From positions 1 to 26,421 of IMG/VR virus record IMGVR_UViG_3300044615_000030: 26,421 nt of DNA, one strand, 5' to 3'. A program made the translations under genes and the position numbers. This DNA is from a virus. This document shows, one piece after another, positions 1 through 7,705 of this stretch. How positions within the stretch are numbered: position 1 is the first letter of the stretch; the number at the start of each line of letters is the position of its first letter. Below the pieces are notes generated by a model. It did not search any database, was not told the origin of the DNA, and saw nothing but the letters and a program-made list of their open reading frames with translations.

Positions 1-1
1 C

Positions 2-325
2 CAATACAGCCAAGCGGCTGGTGTTGAGCAGATTGATGGCAAGTGGTACACCAAGTACATCCTTGGCCCTGTCTTCTTAGACCAAGTTGTAGATGGTGTA
101 ACTACTACTGCTGCCGAGCAAGAGGCTGCTTACAAGGCCAGCAAGGACGCAGAGCAAGCCAAGGCGGTACGCACCAGCCGGGATGACAAGCTGACTGAGA
201 CTGATTGGCGGTTTCGCAGTGATATGACACCTTCACAGGAGTGGAAAGATTACTGCCAAGCCTTGCGAGACATCCCAGCACAGGCTGGATTCCCTTGGAC
301 CGTTACTTGGCCTGACGCACCATGA
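2..325 (+). CDS. Tail fibre assembly chaperone-like protein (C-terminal part)
   Basis: The reading frame is open from the left edge and ends in TGA at 323-325, so only the last 107 residues are present. The C-terminal half carries the signature of phage tail assembly chaperone domains (Phage_tail_APC type): a basic stretch, then TDWRF, then EWKDYCQALRDIPAQ and GFPWTVTWPDAP. Proteins with this ending usually follow a tail fibre or receptor-binding protein gene and either help fold it or form its C-terminus, so the missing upstream part may be a separate fibre gene or the same polypeptide. The next gene starts inside this stop codon (ATGA). The family call is good; whether this is a stand-alone chaperone or the tail of a fibre protein cannot be decided here. 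Confidence 0.75.
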   Translation, partial: QYSQAAGVEQIDGKWYTKYILGPVFLDQVVDGVTTTAAEQEAAYKASKDAEQAKAVRTSRDDKLTETDWRFRSDMTPSQEWKDYCQALRDIPAQAGFPWTVTWPDAP

Positions 326-492
326 GTGAAATAGACATCCGATTGACGAGCCACGAGGCCGTTTGTGCTGAGAGGTATGCACAGATCAATGCTCGGCTCA
401 AGCGGCTTGAGGGTGTGATTATGAAGACCACTGGCGTCTTGATCGTCTCCATGTCCGCTATCGTTTACGCATCTCTGACGCTGGGCAGATGA
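322..492 (+). CDS. Small membrane protein, lysis-cassette associated, 56 aa
   Basis: This 56-residue ORF starts at the ATG that overlaps the previous stop. The N-terminal 30 residues form a charged, helix-prone segment (HEAVCAERYAQINARLKRLE). The C-terminal half is one hydrophobic transmembrane segment (roughly residues 36-54) ending in GR. A cytosolic coiled-coil-like head plus a single TM resembles XhlA-type hemolysin or holin-accessory proteins of phages, but I see no diagnostic motif. It is the first of a run of overlapping membrane-protein genes that ends with the endolysin, which suggests a role in lysis or envelope anchoring. The function is inferred from context only. Confidence 0.6.
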   Translation: MSEIDIRLTSHEAVCAERYAQINARLKRLEGVIMKTTGVLIVSMSAIVYASLTLGR

Positions 493-493
493 A

Positions 494-646
494 GTGGACT
501 TCTTTGACGTCCTGTCAAAAGCCTGGCCCATCCTGCTGGCGCTGATCACCTTGATCATTGTCTTGGCAAAGTTGGACCTGCGGGTAGCTGTTCTGGAGGA
601 CAAGATCAAAACGCTGTTTGAGATGTGGAACAGGCGGGACAAATGA
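494..646 (+). CDS. Small single-TM protein, GTG start, 50 aa
   Basis: The only in-frame start after the TGA at 476-478 is GTG at 494, giving VDFFDVLSKAWPILLAL and onward. Residues 10-26 are strongly hydrophobic and would form one membrane helix. The rest (residues 27-50) is an amphipathic charged helix with heptad-like leucines. The stop TGA overlaps the next ATG (aATGA at 643-646). The frame is consistent with translational coupling on both sides, which is why I accept such a short GTG-started gene. This topology (short N-terminus, TM, coiled coil) is like an inner-membrane spanin or a pinholin partner, but nothing identifies it specifically. Confidence 0.5.
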   Translation: MDFFDVLSKAWPILLALITLIIVLAKLDLRVAVLEDKIKTLFEMWNRRDK

Positions 647-1119
647 TTGATCCGCTAACCGCCTTTGCCGTTGCCCAAGGAGCCATCAAAGGCATTCAAG
701 CTGCCATCAAGATGGGCAAGGACATCAATGGCATCAGTGGTGACCTGATGAAGTTCTTCGAGGCGAAGGACGTTATCGCCAAGGAGTCAGTCAAGAAAAA
801 GCCAAAGGGCTTTGGCAAGAGCGATACGGCAGTGGCGTTTGAGACGGTGATGCAGCTCAAGCAGCTCCAAGACGCAGAGAACGAACTGAAGCAGATGCTG
901 ATCTGGTCGGGCAATGACGACGTGTGGAACGCACTGATGCTGGAGCGTAACCGCATGGTGGCTGAACGCAAGAAGGCAGAAGCAGAGAAGGCTCAGGCCA
1001 AGGCACTGAGGGCTAAAGAGATTAACGACATCCTGACCTTTGGTCTGTGGGCTGCATTGGTGGCTGTAGTGATTGGTTTAACTGCCTGGTTCACCTGGCA
1101 ACTTGTGGGGGACACATGA
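643..1119 (+). CDS. Tail-anchored membrane protein with central coiled coil, 158 aa
   Basis: I chose ATG 643 (MIDPLTAFAVAQGAIKGIQA), which overlaps the previous stop, over an upstream GTG at 625. Residues 1-40 are helical and Ala/Ile-rich. The middle is lysine-rich (KKKPKGFGK), followed by a long charged coiled coil (residues about 70-130, with EKAQAKALRAKE at its end). A single hydrophobic segment, about residues 133-155, anchors the C-terminus. I do not recognise a named family with certainty; its position beside the holin points to lysis or envelope remodelling. A C-terminal anchor is the reverse of a classical Rz-type inner-membrane spanin, so that role is only a possibility. Confidence 0.7.
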   Translation: MIDPLTAFAVAQGAIKGIQAAIKMGKDINGISGDLMKFFEAKDVIAKESVKKKPKGFGKSDTAVAFETVMQLKQLQDAENELKQMLIWSGNDDVWNALMLERNRMVAERKKAEAEKAQAKALRAKEINDILTFGLWAALVAVVIGLTAWFTWQLVGDT

Positions 1120-1418
1120 CGGACGATAAAGGCGCATTGATTGAAAAGGCTACATTTGCAATACTGCCACTGCTGTTTAGCTGCGTTGTGTATCTGATGT
1201 CGGCTCTGTCAAATCTCAGCCATGAAGTCACTATTCTCAATAGCAAGATCAGCTTGGTGGTAACCAGTGACAACAAGCAAGCCAGCAACTCAGGCGCTGA
1301 GTTGGCAAGGGAAAAACTGAGACAGGACTTGGAAAAAGAAATCCAAAAGAACCGAGATGACATCATGCACAACAGACAAGAGATTGCCGTGATCAACACC
1401 AAGTTGGAGAAGAAGTAA
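1116..1418 (+). CDS. Membrane protein with N-terminal TM and coiled coil (i-spanin- or holin-accessory-like), 100 aa
   Basis: ATG 1116 overlaps the previous stop by ATGA, and the stop TAA overlaps the holin start as TAATG. After a short charged N-terminus (MTDDKGALIEK) comes one hydrophobic helix at about residues 12-31 (FAILPLLFSCVVYLMSAL). A soluble coiled coil rich in Lys/Glu/Asn follows to the end. An N-terminal anchor followed by a periplasm-sized coiled coil is the layout of Rz-type inner-membrane spanins and of some holin-associated proteins. No overlapping or nested lipoprotein o-spanin with a lipobox is evident. The gene is real by context; its exact role is inferred. Confidence 0.68.
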   Translation: MTDDKGALIEKATFAILPLLFSCVVYLMSALSNLSHEVTILNSKISLVVTSDNKQASNSGAELAREKLRQDLEKEIQKNRDDIMHNRQEIAVINTKLEKK

Positions 1419-1903
1419 TGGACTGGCTTAAACAGATTGCACCAACGATTGCCACCGCACTTGGTGGACCATTGGCAGGCATGGCGGTAAGCGCCATCTC
1501 CAAGGCCATTGGCGTGGACCCCGAGAAGGTGGGAGACATGATCAGCAGCAACAAGCTGACTGCAGACCAGATTGCAATGGTGAAGATTGCTGAGATTGAA
1601 CTGCAAAAGCAAGCGCAGGAGCTTGGCCTCAACTTTGAGAAGTTGGAGGTGGAGGATAGGAAATCCGCAAGGGATATGCAGTCAGCCACCAGATCCATGA
1701 TGCCGCCAATACTCGCTGGTGCCGTGACACTTGGATTCTTCTCCATCATGGTGATGATGTTCTTCAACCAGATTGACTCCAACAACCCCGCCATCCTGAT
1801 GATGCTGGGGTCACTCGGCACAGCTTGGACCGGGATCATTGCTTACTATTTCGGCAGTTCTGCTGGAAGCCAAGCCAAGACAGATTTACTTTCAAAGAGG
1901 TGA
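1418..1903 (+). CDS. Holin, three-TM (GTA_holin_3TM-like) family
   Basis: This 161-aa protein starts MDWLKQIAPTIATALGGPLA, a sequence typical of the 3TM holin family first described for gene-transfer-agent release. Hydrophobic segments lie near residues 5-32 (Ala/Gly-rich), 93-116 (MPPILAGAVTLGFFSIMVMMFF) and 124-148. A charged coiled coil sits between the first two segments and a basic tail (SKR) closes the protein. Its role would be to permeabilise the inner membrane at the end of infection and let the downstream M15 peptidase reach peptidoglycan. The start overlaps the previous TAA. The endolysin follows two small genes later, as expected for a lysis cassette. Confidence 0.8.
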   Translation: MDWLKQIAPTIATALGGPLAGMAVSAISKAIGVDPEKVGDMISSNKLTADQIAMVKIAEIELQKQAQELGLNFEKLEVEDRKSARDMQSATRSMMPPILAGAVTLGFFSIMVMMFFNQIDSNNPAILMMLGSLGTAWTGIIAYYFGSSAGSQAKTDLLSKR

Positions 1904-1905
1904 TT

Positions 1906-2052
1906 ATGAAACCCGGACTCTACGCAAACATCAACGCCAAGCAGGAGCGCATCAAAGCTGGCTCCAAGGAAAAGATGAACAAGGTCGGCAGCAAGGCAGC
2001 GCCTAGCGCCAAGGACTTTAAGCAAGCAGCCAAGACAGCCAAGAAGAAATGA
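1906..2052 (+). CDS. Small basic hypothetical protein, 48 aa
   Basis: The ATG at 1906 lies two bases after the holin stop and is preceded by AGAGGTG as ribosome-binding site. It gives MKPGLYANINAKQERIKAGS followed by a lysine/alanine-rich tail (KAAKTAKKK type ending). The protein is very basic, with no hydrophobic segment. I recall very similar short proteins beginning MKPGLYANIN in environmental phage genomes, without an assigned function. The next gene starts inside its stop (ATGA). It could bind nucleic acid or be a minor virion component; this is inference from charge alone. Confidence 0.7.
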   Translation: MKPGLYANINAKQERIKAGSKEKMNKVGSKAAPSAKDFKQAAKTAKKK

Positions 2053-2336
2053 AGACTTTAGCTTGGCAGCGTAAGGAAGGACAAAACCCCAAGGGTGGGT
2101 TGAATGCTGCTGGACGGGCAAGCCTCAAGGCGGCTGGGCAAAACATCAAGCCACCCGTCAAGTCTGGTGACAATCCTCGACGAGCCAGTTTCCTAGCTCG
2201 AATGGGCGGCAACGATGGACCAGAGTACAAGGACGGTAAACCCACCCGGCTGCTGCTGAGTCTCAATGCTTGGGGTGCTAGCTCCAAGGCAGACGCCAAG
2301 GCCAAGGCCAAAGCAATATCAGCGAGGAACAAATGA
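2049..2336 (+). CDS. DUF6321-like basic protein, 95 aa
   Basis: Starts MKTLAWQRKEGQNPKGGLNA at the ATG overlapping the previous stop. The layout (WQRKEGQNPKGGLNAAGR, then IKPPVKSG, then PRRASFLARMGG, then a C-terminal SLNAWGAS plus Lys/Ala repeats) resembles the DUF6321 family: small Arg/Lys-rich phage proteins with a conserved RRxSFxARM core. No catalytic motif is visible. It sits between holin and endolysin with ATGA overlaps on both sides, so it is probably co-translated with them. The biochemical role is unknown. Family resemblance is moderately sure; the gene itself is almost certain. Confidence 0.75.
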   Translation: MKTLAWQRKEGQNPKGGLNAAGRASLKAAGQNIKPPVKSGDNPRRASFLARMGGNDGPEYKDGKPTRLLLSLNAWGASSKADAKAKAKAISARNK

Positions 2337-2743
2337 CGCCTCACTTTAGCCTTGCTGAGTTGACCTGCACTGACCACCGCAGCCTGGACAACACGCCTAA
2401 CGCACAGGAGCTGGCAAACCTTCAGCGGCTGGCTGAGTTCTTGGAGACAATGAAGACAGCACTTGGCGGCAAGCCTGTGATGATCTCCAGTGCCTTTCGC
2501 TCCAAGGCCGTGAATGACGCAGTGGGCAGTCGAGACACCTCGCAGCATAGGCAAGGCTTGGCCTGTGACTTTAGGGTGCCTGGGATGACGCCAGACGCTG
2601 TGGTGAGGGCGCTGATTTCGGCTAAACTTCCCTTTGACCAAATCATCCGTGAATATGATTCTTGGACTCACATCAGCATTGCTGAAAAGCCAAGGGGTCA
2701 GGCTCTAATTATCGACAAGCAAGGTACTAGACAGTTTGTCTGA
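2333..2743 (+). CDS. Endolysin, peptidase M15A family
   Basis: This 136-aa protein has the zinc-peptidase M15 signature: SSAFRS near residues 52-56, SQHRQGLACDF at 70-80 supplying the zinc ligands His72 and Asp79, and EYDSWTHIS with Glu107 and His113. Members are D-Ala-D-Ala or L-Ala-D-Glu type peptidases that cut peptidoglycan stem peptides. The N-terminus FSLAELTCTDH is the usual family opening. The length fits a single-domain endolysin with no separate wall-binding domain. There is no signal peptide, so release needs the holin at 1418-1903. The start ATG overlaps the previous stop. Which peptide bond is cut cannot be read from sequence. Confidence 0.9.
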   Translation: MTPHFSLAELTCTDHRSLDNTPNAQELANLQRLAEFLETMKTALGGKPVMISSAFRSKAVNDAVGSRDTSQHRQGLACDFRVPGMTPDAVVRALISAKLPFDQIIREYDSWTHISIAEKPRGQALIIDKQGTRQFV

Positions 2744-2752
2744 AAGATCAAT

Positions 2753-4231
2753 ATGCTGATGCCACTCAAGATACCAGCAGGCGTTTACCGTAACGGCACT
2801 GAATACCAATCAATGGGTCGGTGGTTCGGCGCTAACTTGGTTCGGTGGTTTGAGAACACTCTCAGGCCAGTTGGAGGCTGGCGCAAGAGGGCTAATGGAC
2901 AGATGTCAGGCACCTGCCGAGGCATTATCAATTGGCGTGACAACAGCTCAACCCGGTGGATTGTGGCTGGCACCAACACCAAACTGTATGTGATGAACCA
3001 AGCTGGGACGCTGAAGGAAATAACACCAACGATATTCACACCTGGTGCAGCAGATGCATCATTGCTAGTTGGCTATGGCTACGGAAACTATGGTGCATTT
3101 GCGTATGGTGTGGCTAGGCCAGACACTGGCGCAATCATCAACGCTGCCACCTGGTCAATGGACACTTGGGGTGAGTATTGGGTCGGATGCTGCAACAGCG
3201 ATGGTCAATTGCTGGAGTGGCAGCTAGGATTCACAACGCCAACGAAGGCAGTGGCAATTGTCAATGCACCCACCAGTTGCGCGGCGGTGATGACCACCTC
3301 TGAGCGTTTCATGTTCGCCTTGGGTGCCAGCGGTAACCCTCGGCTTGTGGCATGGTGTGATCAGGAGGACAACACCACATGGTCACCAGCCGCCAATAAC
3401 CAAGCAGGCAGCTTTGAGCTGACAACTGTAGGTTCAATCTTGGCGGGTAAGCGGGTGCGAGGCGTCAACCTGATATTCACTGACGTTGATGTCCACACCA
3501 GCAGCTACATTGGTCAGCCGTTCGTGTTCAGCTTTGAGAAGGCTGGCTCTGGTTGCGGCTTGATTGGACCCCAGGCTGTAGCGGCTATTGATACAGCAGC
3601 CATTTGGATGTCACGTTCAGGTTTCTGGATTTACGACGGTTACGTCAAGCCACTACCTTCTGACGTTGGCGACTATGTGTTCAGCAATATCAACTTGGAG
3701 CAGGCCAGCAAGGTTTACGCTGTCCACAACTCCAAGTTTGGTGAGATATGGTGGTTTTACACCAGCAGCGCCAGCATCGAGAATGACTCCTACGTCATCT
3801 ACAACTACCGTGAAAACCACTGGTCAATAGGCACCTTGGCGCGTCTGGCTGGGGTTGACAAGGGCGTCTTCAACAACCCGTTGATGGTCAGTGCTGACGG
3901 TTACATCTACGAGCATGAGGTGGGCTTTGCCTACGACTCACAGACAATTTACGCTGAGTCAGGTCCGGTAGAGATTGGCAATGGCGAGCAGATCATGCAG
4001 GTTCGCAAGGTGATACCTGACGAGTCCAACCTTGGGGATGTCAACATCAGCTTCAGCAGCCGTTTCTATCCAACCGACACTGAGACAACCTACGGTCCAT
4101 TCACCAGCGCCAACCCAACCGACGCACGTTTCAGTGGGCGCCAGGTCAAGATGAAGGTAACAGCCGATACTTTGAGTGATTGGCGGGTGGGGGTGATGCG
4201 CCTAGATGCGGTGCCAGCCGGGAAACGCTGA
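2753..4231 (+). CDS. Putative tail protein (beta-propeller-like, tail nozzle/stabilization candidate), 492 aa
   Basis: The protein begins MLMPLKIPAGVYRNGTEYQS; a second in-frame ATG at 2759 is nearly as good. It is rich in aromatic residues, Gly and alternating hydrophobics, with recurring blade-like strands (WIVAGTNTKLYVMN, GFWIYDGYVKPL, DGYIYEHEVGF), and ends VMRLDAVPAGKR. This strand-rich layout, the length near P22 gp10 (about 470 aa), and the presence of a P22-type portal in the same genome suggest a tail accessory or nozzle protein of a podovirus, but I see no decisive motif. The next gene starts at the last base of its stop codon. The virion role is likely; the exact part is uncertain. 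Confidence 0.6.
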   Translation: MLMPLKIPAGVYRNGTEYQSMGRWFGANLVRWFENTLRPVGGWRKRANGQMSGTCRGIINWRDNSSTRWIVAGTNTKLYVMNQAGTLKEITPTIFTPGAADASLLVGYGYGNYGAFAYGVARPDTGAIINAATWSMDTWGEYWVGCCNSDGQLLEWQLGFTTPTKAVAIVNAPTSCAAVMTTSERFMFALGASGNPRLVAWCDQEDNTTWSPAANNQAGSFELTTVGSILAGKRVRGVNLIFTDVDVHTSSYIGQPFVFSFEKAGSGCGLIGPQAVAAIDTAAIWMSRSGFWIYDGYVKPLPSDVGDYVFSNINLEQASKVYAVHNSKFGEIWWFYTSSASIENDSYVIYNYRENHWSIGTLARLAGVDKGVFNNPLMVSADGYIYEHEVGFAYDSQTIYAESGPVEIGNGEQIMQVRKVIPDESNLGDVNISFSSRFYPTDTETTYGPFTSANPTDARFSGRQVKMKVTADTLSDWRVGVMRLDAVPAGKR

Positions 4232-4443
4232 TGTCTCTCAACGTACCGCACCCACCTCAAGTCTATACGCCAGTGATGGAGGCGCAGCGTAACTTCCTGC
4301 TGGAGAACGCTGACCGACTGAATCGAAAGACTAACGCTGACGTTGAGATTAGCAGCAGTAAGCTGATATTGACATCACCCAATGGGACTAGATACAGTGT
4401 GGTGGTGAGTAACGCAGGAGCGTTATCGGCAACGGCACTATGA
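4231..4443 (+). CDS. Small hypothetical virion-region protein, 70 aa
   Basis: ATG 4231 shares its first base with the previous TGA and gives MSLNVPHPPQVYTPVMEAQR and onward. The N-terminal half is helical with acidic and basic residues (AQRNFLLENADRLNRK). The C-terminal half is short beta strands (KLILTSPNGTRYSVVVSNAG). The last codons overlap the next gene as ATGA at 4440-4443. No family is recognised. Its place between a tail protein and the gp13-like gene suggests a minor structural or assembly factor. Confidence 0.65.
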   Translation: MSLNVPHPPQVYTPVMEAQRNFLLENADRLNRKTNADVEISSSKLILTSPNGTRYSVVVSNAGALSATAL

Positions 4444-4799
4444 CAGATATTGAGAGATTGAGGCCAGAGATTGAAAAAGCCTTAAAATATTCGTTAAACA
4501 CTCACACATTTGAGGATGTCGTTGAGCTGGTCCAGCAAGCCAAGATGCAATTCTGGCCTGGAAAGAATTCGGTGGTGGTTACGGAGATTGTTCTCCACCC
4601 ACAGCAAAAATGCCTAAACTATTTTCTAGCAGCAGGCGTGATGGAAGAACTAGAACTGATGTCACCAATGATTGAGGCTTGGGGTAAGAGCCTTGGATGC
4701 ACTCGCGTCACTTTAGCTGGACGCAAGGGATGGCAGAAGACTTTTCTGGCGAAGACAGGTTACACACCACAGTGGTGGATCATGAGTAAGGAGTTATAG
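4440..4799 (+). CDS. GNAT-fold phage protein, T7 gp13-like (DUF2833 type)
   Basis: This 119-aa protein matches the small acetyltransferase-like proteins of podoviruses. The pattern is THTFEDVVELVQQAKMQFWPG, then VVVTEIVLHPQQKCLNYFLAAG, then MIEAWGKSLGCTRVTLAGRKGW and a closing KTGYTPQW. In T7 the counterpart, gene 13, is needed for proper assembly of internal virion proteins, and the genes after this one here look like internal virion proteins. The acetyl-CoA loop (Q/RxxGxG/A) is not clearly conserved, so catalytic activity is doubtful. It starts on an ATGA overlap. The family call rests on motif memory. Confidence 0.72.
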   Translation: MTDIERLRPEIEKALKYSLNTHTFEDVVELVQQAKMQFWPGKNSVVVTEIVLHPQQKCLNYFLAAGVMEELELMSPMIEAWGKSLGCTRVTLAGRKGWQKTFLAKTGYTPQWWIMSKEL

Positions 4800-4800
4800 C

Positions 4801-6543
4801 ATGGCTGACATTTCAATCCAAACCGCCTATGAGCGAGTCTTAGGCCGCACACCAAGTGCCGATGAAGTTGCCTACTGGCAGTCTACGTTTGGGAACAGCG
4901 TTGACCCTGTTGAACTGTCAACCTTCAGTGTGGCGGCGCAACCTGAACGAGCTGCTGCGCCCAATACAAATGACGCAGTGCGGAATATGTACATGGAAGT
5001 TCTGGGCAGAGCGCCTGACGCATCAGGGCTGCAATACTTCTCTGACCGTTTTGGGCCAACGGTTGAAACTGGTGAGTTAGACATCTTTAAGAACATGGCG
5101 GCTGAAGAAGTTGCTGCTAATGCCGCTAGGAATGCAGCACAACAATTAGCCGCACAGCAATTAGCCGCACAACAGGCGGCAGCAGCACCAGTAGCAGAGA
5201 CACAAGCACCAACGCAAGCTCAACTTCAAGCGGCAGCACAACAGGCAGAGGCAGCTAGAGCCGCAGCAATTACTCCCACCGCTACTGGGATGTCCATTGC
5301 AGACGCCTACCAACGGGTCTTGGGACGAGCGCCATCTGCCTCTGAGATTGCTTACTGGACATCTCAGTTTGGCCCTGGAGTTGACCCTACTGAGTTGTCC
5401 ACATTCAGTGTGGCGGCGCAACCTGAACGAGCTGCTGCGCCAACAACGAATGATGCTATTCGGCAGATGTACCTATCAGTCTTGGGGCGTGAACCTGACG
5501 CTTCTGGACTGAAATACTTCTCTGACCGTTTTGGGCCAACGGTTGAAACTGGTGAGTTAGACATCTTTAAGGGAATGTCTACGCAAGAAATCAACGCCAA
5601 TGCAGCCCGGAACGCTGGTACTACGACTCGCACAGGTACAACCACCACTGGTACTGTCCAGCCCATCACCAGGCCAACAACGCCAAGGCAAGTGACAGGC
5701 ACCCAGCTTGCACCAGCGCGGGTCACCAACACAGCCATTACGGGTACACCTTTTCGTAACATCTACACGCCAGCCACAACTCAGCAGAACGCGCCTACGC
5801 TGGCGCAAATCAACGCTGCATCTCAGTCGGCTAACCCGTACCAGTCCCTGATGGCGCTGACGCCTCAACGCACACTGTCACCAGCGTATGCAGCCCAAGC
5901 AGGGCAGACAGCCGCCAACACCAACCTTGGTGGCTTCAATTCAGCCGTGTACAACCCGGCAGCGACAACGACAAGGGCAACAACAGGAGGTGGCCTGTTA
6001 ACCACTGCGGAGTCACCGGCTGGTGGAGAGAATCCTGCTGCTACAACACCAGACTGGGGTACAGCACTAAGTATCGGACAAACATTGTCTGATTTAGGTC
6101 TGACCAGTATTGGCGATAGTTTGCAAGCAGATGCGCGTATGGGTATCAATTCCCAAACTGGTGCATATTCCGCAGAAGCACAGGCTCAACGTGCAGCGGA
6201 GGCGGCGGCAATGGCTGCAAACATTGCGGGGGTTGGTGTTGACGCCGGGGATCGTGATGTTGGTAGCGCAAGGGGCGACAGCGGCAATGATGGAGGTGGA
6301 GGCGCAAGGGCTGGCGGTGATCAAGGCGCTACAGGTGGTGGCTACATGGCAAAGGGTGGCATGGTTACGCCTCGACAAGTCAAGGGACGTAACCCACCTG
6401 GACCAGACGATGGCTACACCGGGCTAGATATTGGCGAGTACGTCATCCGCAAGAAGGCAGTGCAAAAATACGGCGCGAACATTTTCGAACAAATTAACGC
6501 AGGCAAGATTCCAGCCAAGCGTTTGAAATCTCTGTTGGAGTAA
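4801..6543 (+). CDS. DUF4214-repeat virion protein, 580 aa
   Basis: ATG 4801 follows GGAG (in aaGGAGttatagc). Two copies of a DUF4214-like pair lie at about residues 1-97 and 161-257, each with AYxRVLGRxPSAxExAYW followed by MYxxVLGRxPDASGLxYFSDRFG. An Ala/Gln-rich linker (residues 100-157) separates them. A Thr/Pro/Ala/Gly-rich low-complexity region follows to about residue 520. The C-terminus has a conserved phage element (GPDDGYTGLDIGEYVIRKKA, then YGANIFEQIN). DUF4214 helical repeats occur in secreted, S-layer and phage structural proteins. In the middle of the virion block this is most likely a structural or ejected protein. The repeats are partly identical in DNA, at a 480-bp offset (see findings). 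Confidence 0.75.
   Translation: MADISIQTAYERVLGRTPSADEVAYWQSTFGNSVDPVELSTFSVAAQPERAAAPNTNDAVRNMYMEVLGRAPDASGLQYFSDRFGPTVETGELDIFKNMAAEEVAANAARNAAQQLAAQQLAAQQAAAAPVAETQAPTQAQLQAAAQQAEAARAAAITPTATGMSIADAYQRVLGRAPSASEIAYWTSQFGPGVDPTELSTFSVAAQPERAAAPTTNDAIRQMYLSVLGREPDASGLKYFSDRFGPTVETGELDIFKGMSTQEINANAARNAGTTTRTGTTTTGTVQPITRPTTPRQVTGTQLAPARVTNTAITGTPFRNIYTPATTQQNAPTLAQINAASQSANPYQSLMALTPQRTLSPAYAAQAGQTAANTNLGGFNSAVYNPAATTTRATTGGGLLTTAESPAGGENPAATTPDWGTALSIGQTLSDLGLTSIGDSLQADARMGINSQTGAYSAEAQAQRAAEAAAMAANIAGVGVDAGDRDVGSARGDSGNDGGGGARAGGDQGATGGGYMAKGGMVTPRQVKGRNPPGPDDGYTGLDIGEYVIRKKAVQKYGANIFEQINAGKIPAKRLKSLLE
4924..5571 (+). repeat. Intragenic direct repeat, 480-bp offset, with two perfectly conserved patches
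   Basis: Within the DUF4214-repeat gene, 4924-4961 (38 bp) equals 5404-5441 exactly, and 5033-5091 (59 bp) equals 5513-5571 exactly. The sequence between and around these patches has diverged at many positions. All matches keep the same 480-bp offset, so this is a tandem domain duplication, with the two patches either under strong constraint or recently homogenised by gene conversion. Confidence 0.9.
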
Positions 6544-6547
6544 CACC

Positions 6548-7696
6548 ATGAGCAAAAGCGGCGGAAGCCAGACAGTCACCACACAAATTGATCCCACAAT
6601 TAAAGCTGCCTACCTGCAGAACTTGCAGCAGGCGCAGAGCGTAGCCTCGGCGTTACCTGTCAGGGAGTTTGCTGACTTCAACCCCATCTATCGGGCTGGT
6701 GAGCAGCAGATGGTGAACACTGGCTTGGCTGGTCAAGGTCTTGGAACCACCAACCTTGCAGCCGAGTACGCCAACCAAGCGGCGCAGTTCCAACCCTACT
6801 ACACAGGCGGCGTCAACGCCGGGATGTCCAACCAGATTGGTGCTGTTGGCTACACACCCACTGATGTCACTGCTGCACAGGCGCAAATGTCAAACATCAG
6901 CAACTACATGAACCCCTACATCAGCAATGTCATTGGCGGGTATGACGCTACCACGGGGAAATCCACTGGTGTGTTGGGTGACATTGAGGCCGCACGGCAG
7001 GCAGCCGTACAACAGATGGGTGAGGCTGCAACTAGGGCTAAAGCCTACGGCGGTACACGCCAAGGAGTTGCGGAGGCCGCTACTAACAGGGCATACGCTG
7101 ACAAGGCGGCTCAGATGTCCGCACAGCTACGCCAGCAAGGGTTTGACACCAGCGCCAACCTGATGCAACAGGATTTGAACCGCACCCAACAAGCCAACCT
7201 GCAAACAGCAGCACAAGGTACTGGTGCGGCTCAGTATGGTGCTGGTGCCATCAACGCTGCAATGGGCGGTAATGCAGCAGCGCAGAATGCTATGGCTCAG
7301 TTCAACGCTCAGTTGGCCCAGCAGTCTGACCTAGCTAACCAACAGGCTTACGCTGCCGCCAATGCACAGCGTCTTGGTGCTGCTGGACAGTTAGGCGCGC
7401 TCGGAGCGCAACAGCAGAACCTTGGTCTTGGTGGCGCACAGGCTGTCATGGGCGTAGGGTCAGCGCAACAACAAATGACCCAGGCTCAACTGGATGCCTT
7501 GCGCGGTATTGGATTGGAGAAGCTGGGCATTACTCAGCAGGCAATGTCCACTGCTTTACCTAATGCTGGCGGTAGCCAAACAACACCGACAACCAGGAAT
7601 GCATTGTCCAGCGCGCTCGGTGGTGCTGGATACGGTTACCAATTTGGCGGTCTTCCAGGTGCTGCAATTGGCGGTATTCTTGGACTGTTGGGATAG
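6548..7696 (+). CDS. Internal virion / DNA ejection-like protein, Ala/Gln-rich, 382 aa
   Basis: The start ATG 6548 follows GGAG in the tail of the previous gene (ttGGAGtaacacc). The protein is unusually rich in Ala, Gln, Gly and Asn with almost no aromatic core. It has long helical stretches (DIEAARQAAVQQMGEAATRA, then QLRQQGFDTSANLMQQDLNR) and a glycine-rich hydrophobic C-terminus (GGLPGAAIGGILGLLG) that could insert in a membrane. This composition is typical of podovirus proteins carried in the capsid and ejected to build the trans-envelope channel (the T7 gp14 role). The assignment is by composition and position, not by a conserved motif. Confidence 0.62.
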   Translation: MSKSGGSQTVTTQIDPTIKAAYLQNLQQAQSVASALPVREFADFNPIYRAGEQQMVNTGLAGQGLGTTNLAAEYANQAAQFQPYYTGGVNAGMSNQIGAVGYTPTDVTAAQAQMSNISNYMNPYISNVIGGYDATTGKSTGVLGDIEAARQAAVQQMGEAATRAKAYGGTRQGVAEAATNRAYADKAAQMSAQLRQQGFDTSANLMQQDLNRTQQANLQTAAQGTGAAQYGAGAINAAMGGNAAAQNAMAQFNAQLAQQSDLANQQAYAAANAQRLGAAGQLGALGAQQQNLGLGGAQAVMGVGSAQQQMTQAQLDALRGIGLEKLGITQQAMSTALPNAGGSQTTPTTRNALSSALGGAGYGYQFGGLPGAAIGGILGLLG

Positions 7697-7705
7697 GAGA
7701 TAGAC

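Noticed and set aside
250-642. 130-aa minus-strand ORF
   Set aside because: It lies opposite the tail-chaperone end and two coupled small plus-strand genes; its Ser/His-rich sequence looks like a shadow.
1091-1839. Two overlapping minus-strand ORFs (173 and 148 aa) opposite the holin region
   Set aside because: They are the reverse of the well-supported holin and its neighbour, with no start-site or family support.
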